A stretch of 64,000 nucleotides of DNA. Origin: Ensifer sp. MPMI2T (GTDB taxonomy: Bacteria > Pseudomonadota > Alphaproteobacteria > Rhizobiales > Rhizobiaceae). Under the pieces are notes generated by a model. It worked only from the letters and a program-made list of their open reading frames with translations, was not told the origin of the DNA and searched no databases. Location of the stretch: contig NZ_SRXN01000006.1 in NCBI RefSeq assembly GCF_004827385.1, positions 217,849-281,848 of the forward strand, read 5' to 3'. A program made the position numbers and the translations under genes. Shown in pieces: positions 44,829 to 54,285 of the stretch (within the stretch, counting starts at the first letter, position 1; each line of letters begins with the position of its first letter).

Positions 44829-46766
44829 ATGGGAATATCAGTGGCACAAAAACTGATCGAAACGCACCTCGTGGAAGGCGAGATGCAACCGGGCAGCGAG
44901 ATCGCGCTACGCACTGACCAGGCCCTGCTGCAGGATGCCACCGGAACGCTGATAATGCTGACGCTGGAAGCTCTGGGCCTGGAGCGCGTCGCGACTGAAC
45001 TTGCCGTCCAATACGTCGATCACAATCTCCTGCAGGAGGACAGTCGCAATCCGGAAGACCATCTCTTCCTCGAAAGTGCGGCGCGCCGCTTCGGCCTGTG
45101 GTTCAGCCCGCCCGGCAACGGGGTCAGCCACCCGCTTCACATGGCGCAGTTCGGTGTGCCCGGCAAATCTCTAGTCGGCTCCGACAGCCACACGCCGGCC
45201 TCCGGCGCCCTCGGCATGCTCGCCTTCGGCGCGGGCGGCTCCGACGTCGCGATGGCACTCGCGGGGGAACCCTATCGCATCACAATGCCCAAGATCTGGA
45301 GTGTCCGGCTGATTGGCAGCCTGCCAGACTGGGTCAGCGCGAAGGATGTCATACTCGAGATGCTGCGCCGGCACGGCATATCCGGCGGGCGCGGCCGCAT
45401 TATCGAATATTCGGGACCCGGCTTGGCCGGTCTCGCGGCTATGGATCGCCACGTGATCGCCAATATGGGAGCCGAACTCGGCGCAATGACCACGGTGTTT
45501 CCGTCGGACGAGGCGGTGAAAACATTCATGGCGGCGCATGGTCGCGAAAGGGAATGGCAGGAAATCCTGCCCGATCGTGATGCCAGCTATGATATCGAGG
45601 AGGAGATCGATCTTTCAGCGCTCGAACCGCTCATCGCGAAGCCGTCCAGCCCCGGCAACGTCGTTCCGGTGAGCGAAGTCGCGGGCGAGTCGATCTACCA
45701 GGCCTATATCGGCTCCTCTGCCAATCCGGGTTATCGCGACTTCGCGGTGGCTGCCGCAATGGCAAAGGGTCGCCGGATCCCGCCGAGCGTCTCCTTTGAC
45801 ATCAATCCCACGAGCCGGGTCCTGCTGGCGGAACTGGCGCGCGCCGGTCATCTCGGCAGCCTGCTTTCGGCCGGTGCGCGGCTCCACCAGGCGGGCTGCA
45901 ATGGCTGTATCGGCATGGGCCAGGCGCCGGCCAGAGGGCGCAATAGCCTCAGGACCGTGCCGCGCAATTTTCCCGGACGGTCGGGGACCCGGGAGGATGC
46001 GGTTTTCCTGTGCAGCCCGGAGACGGCTGCAGCATCCGCATTGACCGGACGGATTACCGACCCGCGGTCGCTTGGATCACCACCTCAGGCGGAGAACGCC
46101 GAAATGCGTCTGGCCGAGCCCGGCATGTTTGCGCCACCGCCCGGGCCAGACGAAGCCCTGCGCGTCGATCTCGTCAAAGGAGAGAACATCGCATCGCTGC
46201 CGGAACTCGATTCGCTGCCGAACGACCTGGAATTGCCGGTGCTACTCGAGGCGCAGGACGACATCTCGACAGACGAGATCATGCCGGCGGGCGCCGCGGT
46301 GCTACCTTTCCGCAGCAACGTCCCGAAGATCGCGCGCTTTGTGTTCCGCGATATCGATGCCGACTATCCCAAAAAAGCGGATGAGACCTTGAAGCGGGAT
46401 GGTCATGCCATCGTCGCCGGCGCAAATTACGGGCAGGGATCGAGCCGCGAGCACGCCGCACTCGCTCCGCGCTCACTCGGCCTGCGCGCGGTCATCGCCA
46501 GATCGTTCTCCCGCATCCACCGCCAAAACCTTGTGAATTTCGGCGTCCTGCCGCTGGTGCTCGACCGGTCCGAGGCCGCCCCGTCGGCAGGGCAAGTCGT
46601 TCGTTTCAGCAATCTGAAGAGTTCCGTTGGCAAGGGTCAGAGCATCCGGGCTCAGGTCGATGACGGGCGGACACTCGAACTGATGCTCGAGGCGACGCCG
46701 CGCGAGCGAAACATCCTTCTCGAAGGCGGCCTGATCAACCGGTACCGCAAGCAGAGGGCCGCCTGA
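44829..46766 (+). CDS. Aconitate hydratase, Aquifex-type
   Basis: 645-residue aconitase of the shorter putative type rather than the 890-residue AcnA. The order is catalytic domains 1-3 (GSDSHTPASGALGMLAFGAGG), then a linker and the swivel domain 4 (DDISTDEIMPAG, YGQGSSREHAALAPR). Two cluster ligands are visible, C357 and C360 in GCNGCIG. The third usual Cys, in IGSCTN, is here S297 in IGSSANP. This may be a subfamily trait that changes cluster chemistry. ATG 44829 has GGAG eight bases ahead. The gene is alone; a role in citrate, 2-methylcitrate or a homologue is open. Confidence 0.85.
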   Translation: MGISVAQKLIETHLVEGEMQPGSEIALRTDQALLQDATGTLIMLTLEALGLERVATELAVQYVDHNLLQEDSRNPEDHLFLESAARRFGLWFSPPGNGVSHPLHMAQFGVPGKSLVGSDSHTPASGALGMLAFGAGGSDVAMALAGEPYRITMPKIWSVRLIGSLPDWVSAKDVILEMLRRHGISGGRGRIIEYSGPGLAGLAAMDRHVIANMGAELGAMTTVFPSDEAVKTFMAAHGREREWQEILPDRDASYDIEEEIDLSALEPLIAKPSSPGNVVPVSEVAGESIYQAYIGSSANPGYRDFAVAAAMAKGRRIPPSVSFDINPTSRVLLAELARAGHLGSLLSAGARLHQAGCNGCIGMGQAPARGRNSLRTVPRNFPGRSGTREDAVFLCSPETAAASALTGRITDPRSLGSPPQAENAEMRLAEPGMFAPPPGPDEALRVDLVKGENIASLPELDSLPNDLELPVLLEAQDDISTDEIMPAGAAVLPFRSNVPKIARFVFRDIDADYPKKADETLKRDGHAIVAGANYGQGSSREHAALAPRSLGLRAVIARSFSRIHRQNLVNFGVLPLVLDRSEAAPSAGQVVRFSNLKSSVGKGQSIRAQVDDGRTLELMLEATPRERNILLEGGLINRYRKQRAA

Positions 46767-46809
46767 GGTCTTCTTAATCAGGACACGACCCGCTACGCAG
46801 TGGCTTGGC

Positions 46810-47883
46810 CTAGTACCCGGTCATCTCCAGGTAGCCCCTCCCACCGACAGTGCCCTTAAAGGCGATCGGGCCTTCCCAATACGGGATGGACGTTGACATC
46901 CATGCTTGCTCGTTCAGAGGCTGAGTTGTGACGTCAAAGCCGCGACTGGGAATCTGGATGTTCCAGGAAACAGGAATTTGACGTCCTGCGACGTTGGCGG
47001 TCCGCACGGGGACGATCTTGAGGGCTCCCGCGGGCAAAGCATCCGGTCGCCCGTCGGCAGTGATCCAGGTGGCGGACGTAAATCCCTCACCTTCATCTCT
47101 GAGACGGAAGCCCATGAGCTTCTCCCCTGTATCGAGATGCAGCGAGAACCAGTCCCACCCGGTCTGGTCTTCCGCCAGCGGCTGTGATGACCACTCGCGG
47201 TCAAGCCAGGCCTTCCCCGTCACCGCGATATCCCCGGTTGGTAGCGAAAGCGAACCGCTCACCGCATAGAACGGTTGCGAATAGTAATAGCTGGCCTGCC
47301 CCTTCGCTGATTTCAGCGAATAACCTTTATCGCCCTGCGGCACCAGCGGGCCAGTTGCTGATAGGCGGAGTTCATAGCCGAATTCATCTGCCGTCGCAGT
47401 CAGGCTGAGCTCGGCCAGTTGATCCGCTCCCGGGGTTGCACGTCCCTTCATCTGCCAGTCATCGATCCAGGCCGAAAACGGCTCCGCAACGACCCCGGCC
47501 TGCCCCACTCCCCCGCGTGAAATACGTTCTGCAACGAAGTGGTCCTCTGAAGTGGTTACGGCTGCGTGACCCATCCAGAGCTGTGGGCTCGACCACCCGG
47601 TGGCCTCCCTTGGAGCAAGCGCTGACCGGAAAAGCGTCCACTGCGCCCCGTAGTGAGTCCCGTCGGGAGCTTCAAGATTGGCCGTTAGATACCACCACTC
47701 TATCCGGAAGTCCGGATGTGGGCCGTGGTCGGCGGGGAAACGGAACGGCCGGCCGGGCTGCGGCACCGAAAACCCTTCAGCCGCCGAGCCGAGGCCAGCA
47801 AAACCCTGGTAGGCCGCTTGGCTTGCGGACAAGCTGGCCATGGTCGTCACCGCAAAAGCGATCGCAATCGATCTAACGCTCAT
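46810..47883 (-). CDS. attH: AttH/CrtC-family lipocalin-like secreted protein
   Basis: 357 residues with a signal peptide (cut near SQA/AYQ at about 23). The beta-rich body belongs to the hydroxyneurosporene synthase/AttH family: FRIEWWYLTANLE near residue 60, LDREWSSQPLAEDQTGWDWF and LMGFRLRD. Attachment (att) genes of Agrobacterium have the same order of ATPase, permease and AttH. Its ATG overlaps the end of the FtsX permease gene by 11 bases, so the three genes form one operon. The function is probably periplasmic lipid or ligand handling dependent on the transporter; enzymatic activity is unproven. Confidence 0.85.
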   Translation of the reverse strand: MSVRSIAIAFAVTTMASLSASQAAYQGFAGLGSAAEGFSVPQPGRPFRFPADHGPHPDFRIEWWYLTANLEAPDGTHYGAQWTLFRSALAPREATGWSSPQLWMGHAAVTTSEDHFVAERISRGGVGQAGVVAEPFSAWIDDWQMKGRATPGADQLAELSLTATADEFGYELRLSATGPLVPQGDKGYSLKSAKGQASYYYSQPFYAVSGSLSLPTGDIAVTGKAWLDREWSSQPLAEDQTGWDWFSLHLDTGEKLMGFRLRDEGEGFTSATWITADGRPDALPAGALKIVPVRTANVAGRQIPVSWNIQIPSRGFDVTTQPLNEQAWMSTSIPYWEGPIAFKGTVGGRGYLEMTGY

Positions 47884-50284
47884 TGGCGAATACCTTCAGA
47901 AGTTCCGACGGTGCGAGTCCCGCCAGCCGGCGAAGCGGGATGAATACGGAAACAACCGCTGCGGCGAGCGCGACGAGACCGAGCCGCACCCACTCGTAAG
48001 GAAAGATATACATCGGCAGACGCCAGCCGAAGGCTTCGACGTTCACCACAGCGAGAAGCACCCACGCCAACGCCAGGCCGAGCGGCAAAGCGGCAATAAA
48101 TGTCGCCAGCCAGAGCACCAGAGTCCTCAGAAGCTCGATAAGAGCGAGATCGCGTCTTGTGACCCCTGTTGCCCACACGGGCGCAAGCTGCGGGAGGCGC
48201 ATTTCCGAAAGCGTGAGCAGGCTCGAGAACATAGCCAATGCCGCAACTCCAAGCGTGAATATGTTCAACGCGCCTGTAACCAAGAATGTGCGATCGAATA
48301 TCCGCCGTGACTGTTCCTTGAGTGCCGCTTGATCGAGGATGTTCTCCGCTGGTAGTCCGAATTCGTCCGAGAGGTTCGAACGTAAGTCCGCAACCTGATC
48401 AGGCGGGACCCGCAGACCGTAACGCAGGCGCGAGACGTGCGGGTAGTGGGTGATCAGGGCGTTTATTCCGGCCATGACCTGGCCCTTTGGGTTTCCGTAA
48501 TCCGAATAGACGCCGACAACCGTCGCCTTCCATTCGCTCGCCAAATCCAGCCGATCGCCGATGCGGAGCCGCTCTCGCCTCCAGAACTGTTCATTCACCA
48601 GCACCCCTTCACCGGACGCCACCCGATCCCAGACGTTCGGCATGCCCACGATCAGGGGCCAGTGCTTCCTGTACGTCGGATCGTCAACGACACCGAAGAT
48701 CTGCATCGGCTGCCCCCGGATCTCGGCGTCTACGCTGGAGATCGGCAGCACCGATTCCACCTTCGTTGCGAGCCATGCCCTGAGCCTGTCTGCCTCGCCT
48801 TCATTCCGGGCGGCGACGTAAAGCTCCGCGGCGAGGCGTTGGTCGAGCCAGCCGACGAAGGTGAGACGGAAGCTCGACACCATCGTTCCAACGCCTACGT
48901 TTGCCGCCAGCGCAAGAAGCAATGCCATGAGCGCAAGGGAAAGTCCGGGAAGCTGCTGCCGCGCGTCGGCCCAGAACCACGTGACGAGCGCACGCGAAGA
49001 CATCCGCTGCATCAAGGTGAGGAATCCGGAGAGCACGGCGGGGAGAAGTAGCGCCGCCCCGAGCAGCAGACAGCCAAGCGCGCCAAAGCCCGCCTGGAGT
49101 CCATCAGCCCACAGAAGGAGAGCTCCCGAGAAGGCGAGCAAAGCCGCCGCGGCGAGCACCTGAAGCCGCCGCCCCTTTTCCGACGATCGCCCCCAGGCCT
49201 GAGGCTGCGCCGCCGCCAGCAAAGGCACCCTCATCAGGCGCATTAGGCTCTGTGCCGACGAAACCAATGTTCCGGCCAATGCGATGGCAAAGCCCGACAC
49301 CCACCACTCCGGCCGTAGAGAAAGCGTGCCGGGCACGCTGGCTCCGTAGAGCCCTTCGAGGGTTGCGGCCACTCCTGGTAGCAGCAGCGACGCGACCAGA
49401 TATCCAATGGCGACACCGACCGCCCCGGCGGCAACGGCGAAAAGGGCAAGCTCGGCGAGCAGCAGGACCGCGAGCCTCCTCAGTGAAACTCCAAGGCAGC
49501 GAAGCGTTCTGAAGGTCGGCCGCCGTTGCTCGAAGGCGAGACCGATCGTCGAGTACACTATCAACAAGCCTACCGCGAAGGCGAGAAAACCGAAGGCGGT
49601 CAAATTGAGATGGAGGCTCTCGGTAAGATGCTCGACGTCGGTTTGTGCATTCGGCTCGCGAACCGAGAGCGTCGGAACAAGCTTTCCGAGCGGCTCCAGA
49701 CCGGGACGTTGGTTTTCGGCTATCACGATCCGACTGAGTTCGCCGTCTCTTCTTAATAGCCTCTGGGCCAAGCCAATATCGATGAAGGCGGCGCCGTCGA
49801 GCATCCGATCCGAAACACGCAATGCGAGGCCGGTCTGCCCTCGGATCTTCTCCGCTGTTTCAGGAGAGACGACTAGCGTGCCCGGCGGCGTGATGAAGGA
49901 AAGCAAGTCCTCGTCATTTCCCAGATCGACGGTCTGCGTCTCCGCGGGCATCGTCAGCGGGTCTATGCCAATCACCCTTAAGCGAGTGGTCCCAAACCTA
50001 TATTCCCCCTCCAAAACTGGCGAAACCTTCCAGCCCGCCCTTCTGAGCCACACGAAGGCGGACTGAGGAATCGCGCGGCCGTTTGGAGAGACGAGGTGCG
50101 CCAACCCGTTTTGATCGAGCACGGCCGCGGCGCGGGCGTAGCTCGCACGGGCCTCGGCGTTGATCGCCTGCACTCCGGACCACAGGGCAGTCGCGAGCGC
50201 CAGGCCCGACAAGAGAGCGCCAAGTTGCAGCGGCCGTCGTCGCCAGTGGGACAGAAGTGCCGTGGCTGCGATCCACATCGTCAT
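47873..50284 (-). CDS. FtsX-like ABC transporter permease (AttF/AttG type)
   Basis: 803-residue inner-membrane protein. A transmembrane helix lies near the N-terminus (about 18-38), then a large periplasmic domain, then paired FtsX-like four-helix units: one around 230-350 (FGFLAFAVGLLIVYSTIGLA), a middle helix block around 375-490 and another at the C-terminus (TLSEMRLPQLAPVWATGVTR). Such proteins move lipids or lipoproteins outward or act as mechanotransmitters. It overlaps the ATPase gene by 4 bases (ATGA) and attH by 11. In Agrobacterium the equivalent is annotated as two genes, attF and attG; here it is one. Confidence 0.87.
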   Translation of the reverse strand: MTMWIAATALLSHWRRRPLQLGALLSGLALATALWSGVQAINAEARASYARAAAVLDQNGLAHLVSPNGRAIPQSAFVWLRRAGWKVSPVLEGEYRFGTTRLRVIGIDPLTMPAETQTVDLGNDEDLLSFITPPGTLVVSPETAEKIRGQTGLALRVSDRMLDGAAFIDIGLAQRLLRRDGELSRIVIAENQRPGLEPLGKLVPTLSVREPNAQTDVEHLTESLHLNLTAFGFLAFAVGLLIVYSTIGLAFEQRRPTFRTLRCLGVSLRRLAVLLLAELALFAVAAGAVGVAIGYLVASLLLPGVAATLEGLYGASVPGTLSLRPEWWVSGFAIALAGTLVSSAQSLMRLMRVPLLAAAQPQAWGRSSEKGRRLQVLAAAALLAFSGALLLWADGLQAGFGALGCLLLGAALLLPAVLSGFLTLMQRMSSRALVTWFWADARQQLPGLSLALMALLLALAANVGVGTMVSSFRLTFVGWLDQRLAAELYVAARNEGEADRLRAWLATKVESVLPISSVDAEIRGQPMQIFGVVDDPTYRKHWPLIVGMPNVWDRVASGEGVLVNEQFWRRERLRIGDRLDLASEWKATVVGVYSDYGNPKGQVMAGINALITHYPHVSRLRYGLRVPPDQVADLRSNLSDEFGLPAENILDQAALKEQSRRIFDRTFLVTGALNIFTLGVAALAMFSSLLTLSEMRLPQLAPVWATGVTRRDLALIELLRTLVLWLATFIAALPLGLALAWVLLAVVNVEAFGWRLPMYIFPYEWVRLGLVALAAAVVSVFIPLRRLAGLAPSELLKVFANER

Positions 50285-50937
50285 TCGAGCTTCCCGGAGC
50301 GCAAATGCACCTGCCGGTCGAGCCTATCCGCCAGTCTTTGCGAATGTGTCACCAGGAGTAGCGTCGATCCGGTTCCCTTCGAAAGCGAGAGCATCAGTTC
50401 CAGGACGGCGTCTCCGTTGGCCTCGTCCAGATTTCCTGTGGGTTCATCCGCCAGAACCAATCCGGGACGCGCGGCAAGGGTTCGTCCGATCGCCACCCGC
50501 TGCTGCTGTCCGGTGGAAAGCTGCTCTGGAAATCTGGTCAGCAGCGCCCCGATTCCGAGGCGCTCCACGAGTTCACTTTCCCACTTTGTATCGTGGCGTC
50601 CCGCAAGCTTGGCGTGGAAAGCGATATTCGCGGCCACGTCCAGTGAGGGGACAAGGTTGAACTGCTGAAATACGAGGCCGACTTCTGTCCGCCTATAGGC
50701 GGCGCGTTCCCGGTCATTCAGCTTGGAAATGTCTCGGCCCCCGATCACGATCTGGCCTGAGTCCGGTCTGTCGAGGCCGGCTACGAGATGCAGGAGGGTG
50801 CTCTTTCCGCTACCGGACTCCCCCGTCAGAGCTACTCTCTCTCCCGCGCCGAGATCGAGATTAATCCCTCTCAACACTTCAAGCCGCCCTTCGGCAGTCT
50901 CATAGGATTTCCTAAGATTGCGGAGAGCGATCACCAT
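50281..50937 (-). CDS. ABC transporter ATP-binding protein (LolD/AttE type)
   Basis: 218-residue ATPase of the MacB/LolD group. It has Walker A GESGSGKST, Q-loop VFQQFNLVPSLDV, signature LSTGQQQRV (Thr in place of Gly in the second position), Walker B LVLADEPTGNLD and the switch His in LVTHSQRLAD. The start MVIALRN is used; the frame runs 26 codons upstream without support. It is the first gene of the ATPase-permease-attH operon. There is no dedicated outer membrane partner nearby. Confidence 0.9.
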   Translation of the reverse strand: MVIALRNLRKSYETAEGRLEVLRGINLDLGAGERVALTGESGSGKSTLLHLVAGLDRPDSGQIVIGGRDISKLNDRERAAYRRTEVGLVFQQFNLVPSLDVAANIAFHAKLAGRHDTKWESELVERLGIGALLTRFPEQLSTGQQQRVAIGRTLAARPGLVLADEPTGNLDEANGDAVLELMLSLSKGTGSTLLLVTHSQRLADRLDRQVHLRSGKLE

Positions 50938-51343
50938 GGCAGCCAAGATCAGGACGATTGCACATATGTAACTCTCCACGGCCACATGGAAAGGCCTATG
51001 GGGAGGCGAATGCACACGTCATCGAACGTCAGGTTCTTCGAAAAAGGCCTTCCGGAGGCCCGGCGGAATTCACCGAAGATCAGCGCCTTCCTCGATGGAT
51101 TCTTGCCGAGCTGACGGCTTCGCTCGAAAGCTGAGGCGCCAGCAATTGCTTTGTAAAGGCACTGTCGGGACATGGCCCGGCCTTGGGTCGCGATAGGTTC
51201 GACCAGCCGGAATGCGATCCCGTAGAAGGGCGCCGACCACGAGCCGAAGACCGCATTCGACCATACCCCTGCACACAACACGCATTGAGGAAAGCGGGAT
51301 CTGGAATTCGGCAAGTGGGCCCGGATTGGTGGGAAGTGATGGA
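50938..51343. other. Intergenic stretch, no recognised gene
   Basis: 406 bases upstream of the ATPase gene and downstream of the LysR pseudogene, which is on the same strand. A minus-strand frame from 51314 (FGSWSAPFYGIAFRLVEPIA...) is open for about 120 codons without a good start or a recognised family, so it is not called. Promoter of the att-type operon must lie near 50938-51000. Confidence 0.35.
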
Positions 51344-52238
51344 TCAGTCCGTTGCAAGGAAATCGATAAGCGCCCGCGTTGCTGTGGAGAGGCGGCGGTG
51401 TGGCGCGAAGATTAGCGAAAATGGCCGGGAGCGACCGCGTGCGTGATCCAGCAGTTCCACGAGACGGCCGTGTTCAATGGAGCGGCGCACAATAAAATCA
51501 TAGGTCTGGCAGATGCCGAGACCACTCTCTGCCAGCGACACCACGCCCAGCACGTCGTCGAGAATCTGGATATGCCCCGATGGCGTCCAATCGATGTCGC
51601 GTCCGTCAGCAAGAAACAGCCATGGCGCGCAACGTCCGGTGCTCGGCATGACAAAGGGCAGGCAATGATGCTCGGCCAAATCCTCGATCGTTCGAGGTAT
51701 ACCGGCACGTTCGAGGTACTTGGGCGCCGCGACAAGACAAAGCGGTGCATCCTCCAGTTTGCGAGCCACGAGGCCACTGTCTGGCAGCGGACCCAGGCGG
51801 ATTGCGAGATCGTAACCCTCCGCCACCAGATCGACATTGCGGTTGGTAATGCTCAACTCGATGCGGACATCGGGATAGGCACGCATGAACCGGTCCAGCA
51901 TCGACGGCAATCGGTAATGCCCATAGGTCGTCGGCACACTGAGACGGACAAGGCCACTCAACGATTTTCCCGCGTTGCCCTGGATGGTCCGCTCGACATC
52001 GTCGATCAGCGAGAACGCGACGCGCGCCTGCTCAAGATAGGCACGCCTCCGTCAGGCTCAGGCGGCGGGTGGTCCGCCGCATGAGCTGGACGCCAAGTCG
52101 TATTTCCAGGCGTGTGATGGCTCTGCTGAGAACGGACGGCGTGGTGGACAAGGCGATCGCACCATCGGTCATGGAGCCCTTTTCCACGACCGTCACAAAA
52201 GCCTCTACGTCACCGAGGTGGTCAAAACGGCGGCCCAC
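51344..52238 (-). pseudogene. LysR-family regulator, frameshifted
   Basis: The N-terminal winged helix (FDHLGDVEAFVTVVEKGSM and STTPSVLSRAITRLEIRLG) reads from a GTG at 52238, which has AGGAGG 5 bases upstream, to LSLTEA and then a stop at 52032. The effector-binding domain continues in another frame from AYLEQARVAFS to the stop at 51344. The junction near 52045 lacks bases expected in the usual LTEAGRAYLEQA wording, so a deletion of 5 (or 2) bases explains it. It would have been a regulator of about 300 residues for the divergent DJ-1/PfpI genes. A sequencing error cannot be excluded. Confidence 0.8.
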
Positions 52239-52439
52239 CTTCACCTCCTGCGAATAATCCGTTCCCGCACGCCATTTACCCTGACAGACGCCCAAGCACA
52301 TATCGCCGGATGGCATGATCGGCAACCGATTTGGCTCTCTTCCGAACAAATGAATTCCTCGCACGGATATTTATCTCCATCCAAGCGCAGAATAGTTTGC
52401 GCTCTTTCAGCGTCCTCCCGTATATTTCAGGAGCAAATC

Positions 52440-53120
52440 ATGACCACCATCAAACCTGTCCTGTTCGTCCTGACGAGCCACGGCGTCAAAGGCGAAAGCG
52501 GCGAACCCACTGGCTTTTATCTCGGCGAAGTCACCCATCCCGTCGCTGTCCTGGACGCGGCCCACATCCCGGTCGAGTTCGCCTCGATCAAAGGGGGCGA
52601 GCCGCCGGTCGACGGTCTCGATCTCAACGACAAGATCAATGCGCGTTACTGGAATGACGAAGATTTCCGCCGTGCCATTCGCCATACGTTGCGCCTTGCC
52701 GATGTCGATCCGAAACATTACGCAGCGATATTCTTCGCCGGCGGCCACGGCGCGATGTGGGATTTCCCGGCAAGTCCCGCCGTCAACAGCGTGACCAGCC
52801 AGATTTACGAGGCGGGCGGTGTCGTCGCCGCCGTTTGCCACGGTCCCGCGGCGCTGGTCAATGTCACGCTGAGCAACGGCGCGCGGCTTGTCGCGGGCAA
52901 AAATGTCGCCGCCTTCACCGATGACGAGGAACGCGCCGTTAAACTGGACAAAACCGTCCCTTTCCTGCTGGCCAGCACGCTCATCGCTCGCGGTGCCCAA
53001 CATCACGCCGCGCCGGACTGGACAGCCAAGGTGGTCGTGGACGGCAGGTTGATCACTGGCCAGAACCCGCAATCGGCGATCGGCGTCGGTGAAGCCCTGC
53101 GCGACCTCCTGGCCGCATAA
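52440..53120 (+). CDS. DJ-1/PfpI-family (Hsp31-like) protein
   Basis: 226-residue type 1 glutamine amidotransferase-fold protein. Nucleophile C133 lies in AAVCHGPAALV with H134, and the acid-bearing GGHGAMWDFP is at 101-110. Early residues LTSHGVKGESGEPTGFYLGE match the class I chaperone/glyoxalase III-like branch. Likely a cytosolic glyoxalase or deglycase-like stress protein. A ribosome site (AGGAG) precedes ATG 52440 by 6 bases. It is divergent from the broken LysR gene and followed by a second DJ-1 gene 92 bases downstream. Confidence 0.9.
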   Translation: MTTIKPVLFVLTSHGVKGESGEPTGFYLGEVTHPVAVLDAAHIPVEFASIKGGEPPVDGLDLNDKINARYWNDEDFRRAIRHTLRLADVDPKHYAAIFFAGGHGAMWDFPASPAVNSVTSQIYEAGGVVAAVCHGPAALVNVTLSNGARLVAGKNVAAFTDDEERAVKLDKTVPFLLASTLIARGAQHHAAPDWTAKVVVDGRLITGQNPQSAIGVGEALRDLLAA

Positions 53121-53212
53121 CCCACAACACCCGACCCGATATCACCCGACAACGCGCGATGGCAGCCCCGCCATCAAGGACTGGGGATGGCCTTCGCTTG
53201 GAGAAAAACAAC

Positions 53213-54052
53213 ATGAAAACCATTCGCACCCTCGCTCTCTTCCTCGCTCTTGGAACAAGCGCATTCAACGCACACGCCGCCAACGTGCTGGTCGTTCTTT
53301 CGGATTCCGATCACCTCGATCTCAAGGACGGCAAGGTTTTCGAAACCGGCTTCTATCTCAACGAACTGATGCAGCCGGTGAAGGCCCTGACCGAGGCAGG
53401 CCATGAGATAACCTTCGCGACCCCTAAAGGCACGGCGCCGACACTGGACAATTCCTCCGTGGACAAGATGTATTTCGGCGGCGACGAGGCCGCGATGCAG
53501 GAAAGCATTGCCTTGCTCGATAAACTCAAGCTGACGTCCGATAGCAATTCACCGGTCATCAGCCTCGCCCGCGTCGAGCAGATCGGTTACGACCACTTCG
53601 ATGCCGTCTATGTGCCGGGCGGCCATGCCCCCATGCAGGATCTTCTGGTCAGCCCGGAACTCGGCAAGCTGCTCGCCGATTTTCATGCGAAGGGCAAGAC
53701 CACGGCGCTCGCTTGCCACGGCCCGATCGCCCTGCTCTCGACCCTGCCCGACGCAAAGGGCTTCACCACAAAGCTTGAGACGAGCGGTTCGGCGAAGGGC
53801 GAAGGCTGGATCTATACCGGCTACAAAATGACCGTCATCAGCAATCAGGAAGAGGAAATCGCCAAGGGCCTGCTGAACGGCGGCGAGATGAAATTTTATC
53901 CGCAAACCGCCCTGCAAGCGGCGGGGGGCGACTTCGTCAGCAACCAGGCGCCGTGGACATCCAATGTGGTGACCGACCGCGAGCTGATTACCGGCCAAAA
54001 TCCCGCTTCCGCTCCGGCAGTCGCCGCTGAACTGCTCAAGCGGCTGAAGTAA
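53213..54052 (+). CDS. Exported DJ-1/PfpI-family protein
   Basis: 279-residue paralogue of the preceding protein with a signal peptide (MKTIRTLALFLALGTSA, cut after AHA at 22). The nucleophile elbow is TALACHGPIAL with C168 and H169, and the oxyanion region is PGGHAPMQD. Export to the periplasm is unusual for this family and suggests a role in envelope protection or reactive aldehyde removal. ATG 53213 has GGAG ten bases upstream; an 18-codon extension starts without support. Same direction as its neighbour, so a two-gene operon is likely. Confidence 0.88.
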   Translation: MKTIRTLALFLALGTSAFNAHAANVLVVLSDSDHLDLKDGKVFETGFYLNELMQPVKALTEAGHEITFATPKGTAPTLDNSSVDKMYFGGDEAAMQESIALLDKLKLTSDSNSPVISLARVEQIGYDHFDAVYVPGGHAPMQDLLVSPELGKLLADFHAKGKTTALACHGPIALLSTLPDAKGFTTKLETSGSAKGEGWIYTGYKMTVISNQEEEIAKGLLNGGEMKFYPQTALQAAGGDFVSNQAPWTSNVVTDRELITGQNPASAPAVAAELLKRLK

Positions 54053-54180
54053 GCCGTCCATACGACCGTCCGACGTCGCTCGAGCATTTAGAGCGAAGTC
54101 TCGCGCCATGGATATTCACCGCGCAGCCCGTCTCACGCAACCGCCTGGCAGGACAGAAAATGAGGAGGATGGTTGCCTCT

Positions 54181-54285
54181 AATGCATATCGCCCAAAAGT
54201 GTGCAGCGGTTTTGGGACAACGACATGCATAAACGCAATGACATAAAGCGCGTCGCATGAGTCCGATTAAACGCGACGCGCTTTA
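54181..54285. repeat. RIME2-like repeat, copy A
   Basis: Two palindromic modules: AATGCATATCGCCCAAAAGT with a matching CGACATGCAT half, and TAAAGCGCGTCGC...GCGACGCGCTTTA. The reverse complement of this unit recurs at 62817-62921. The stop codon of the GH32 gene (54283-54285) lies in its end. Confidence 0.8.
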
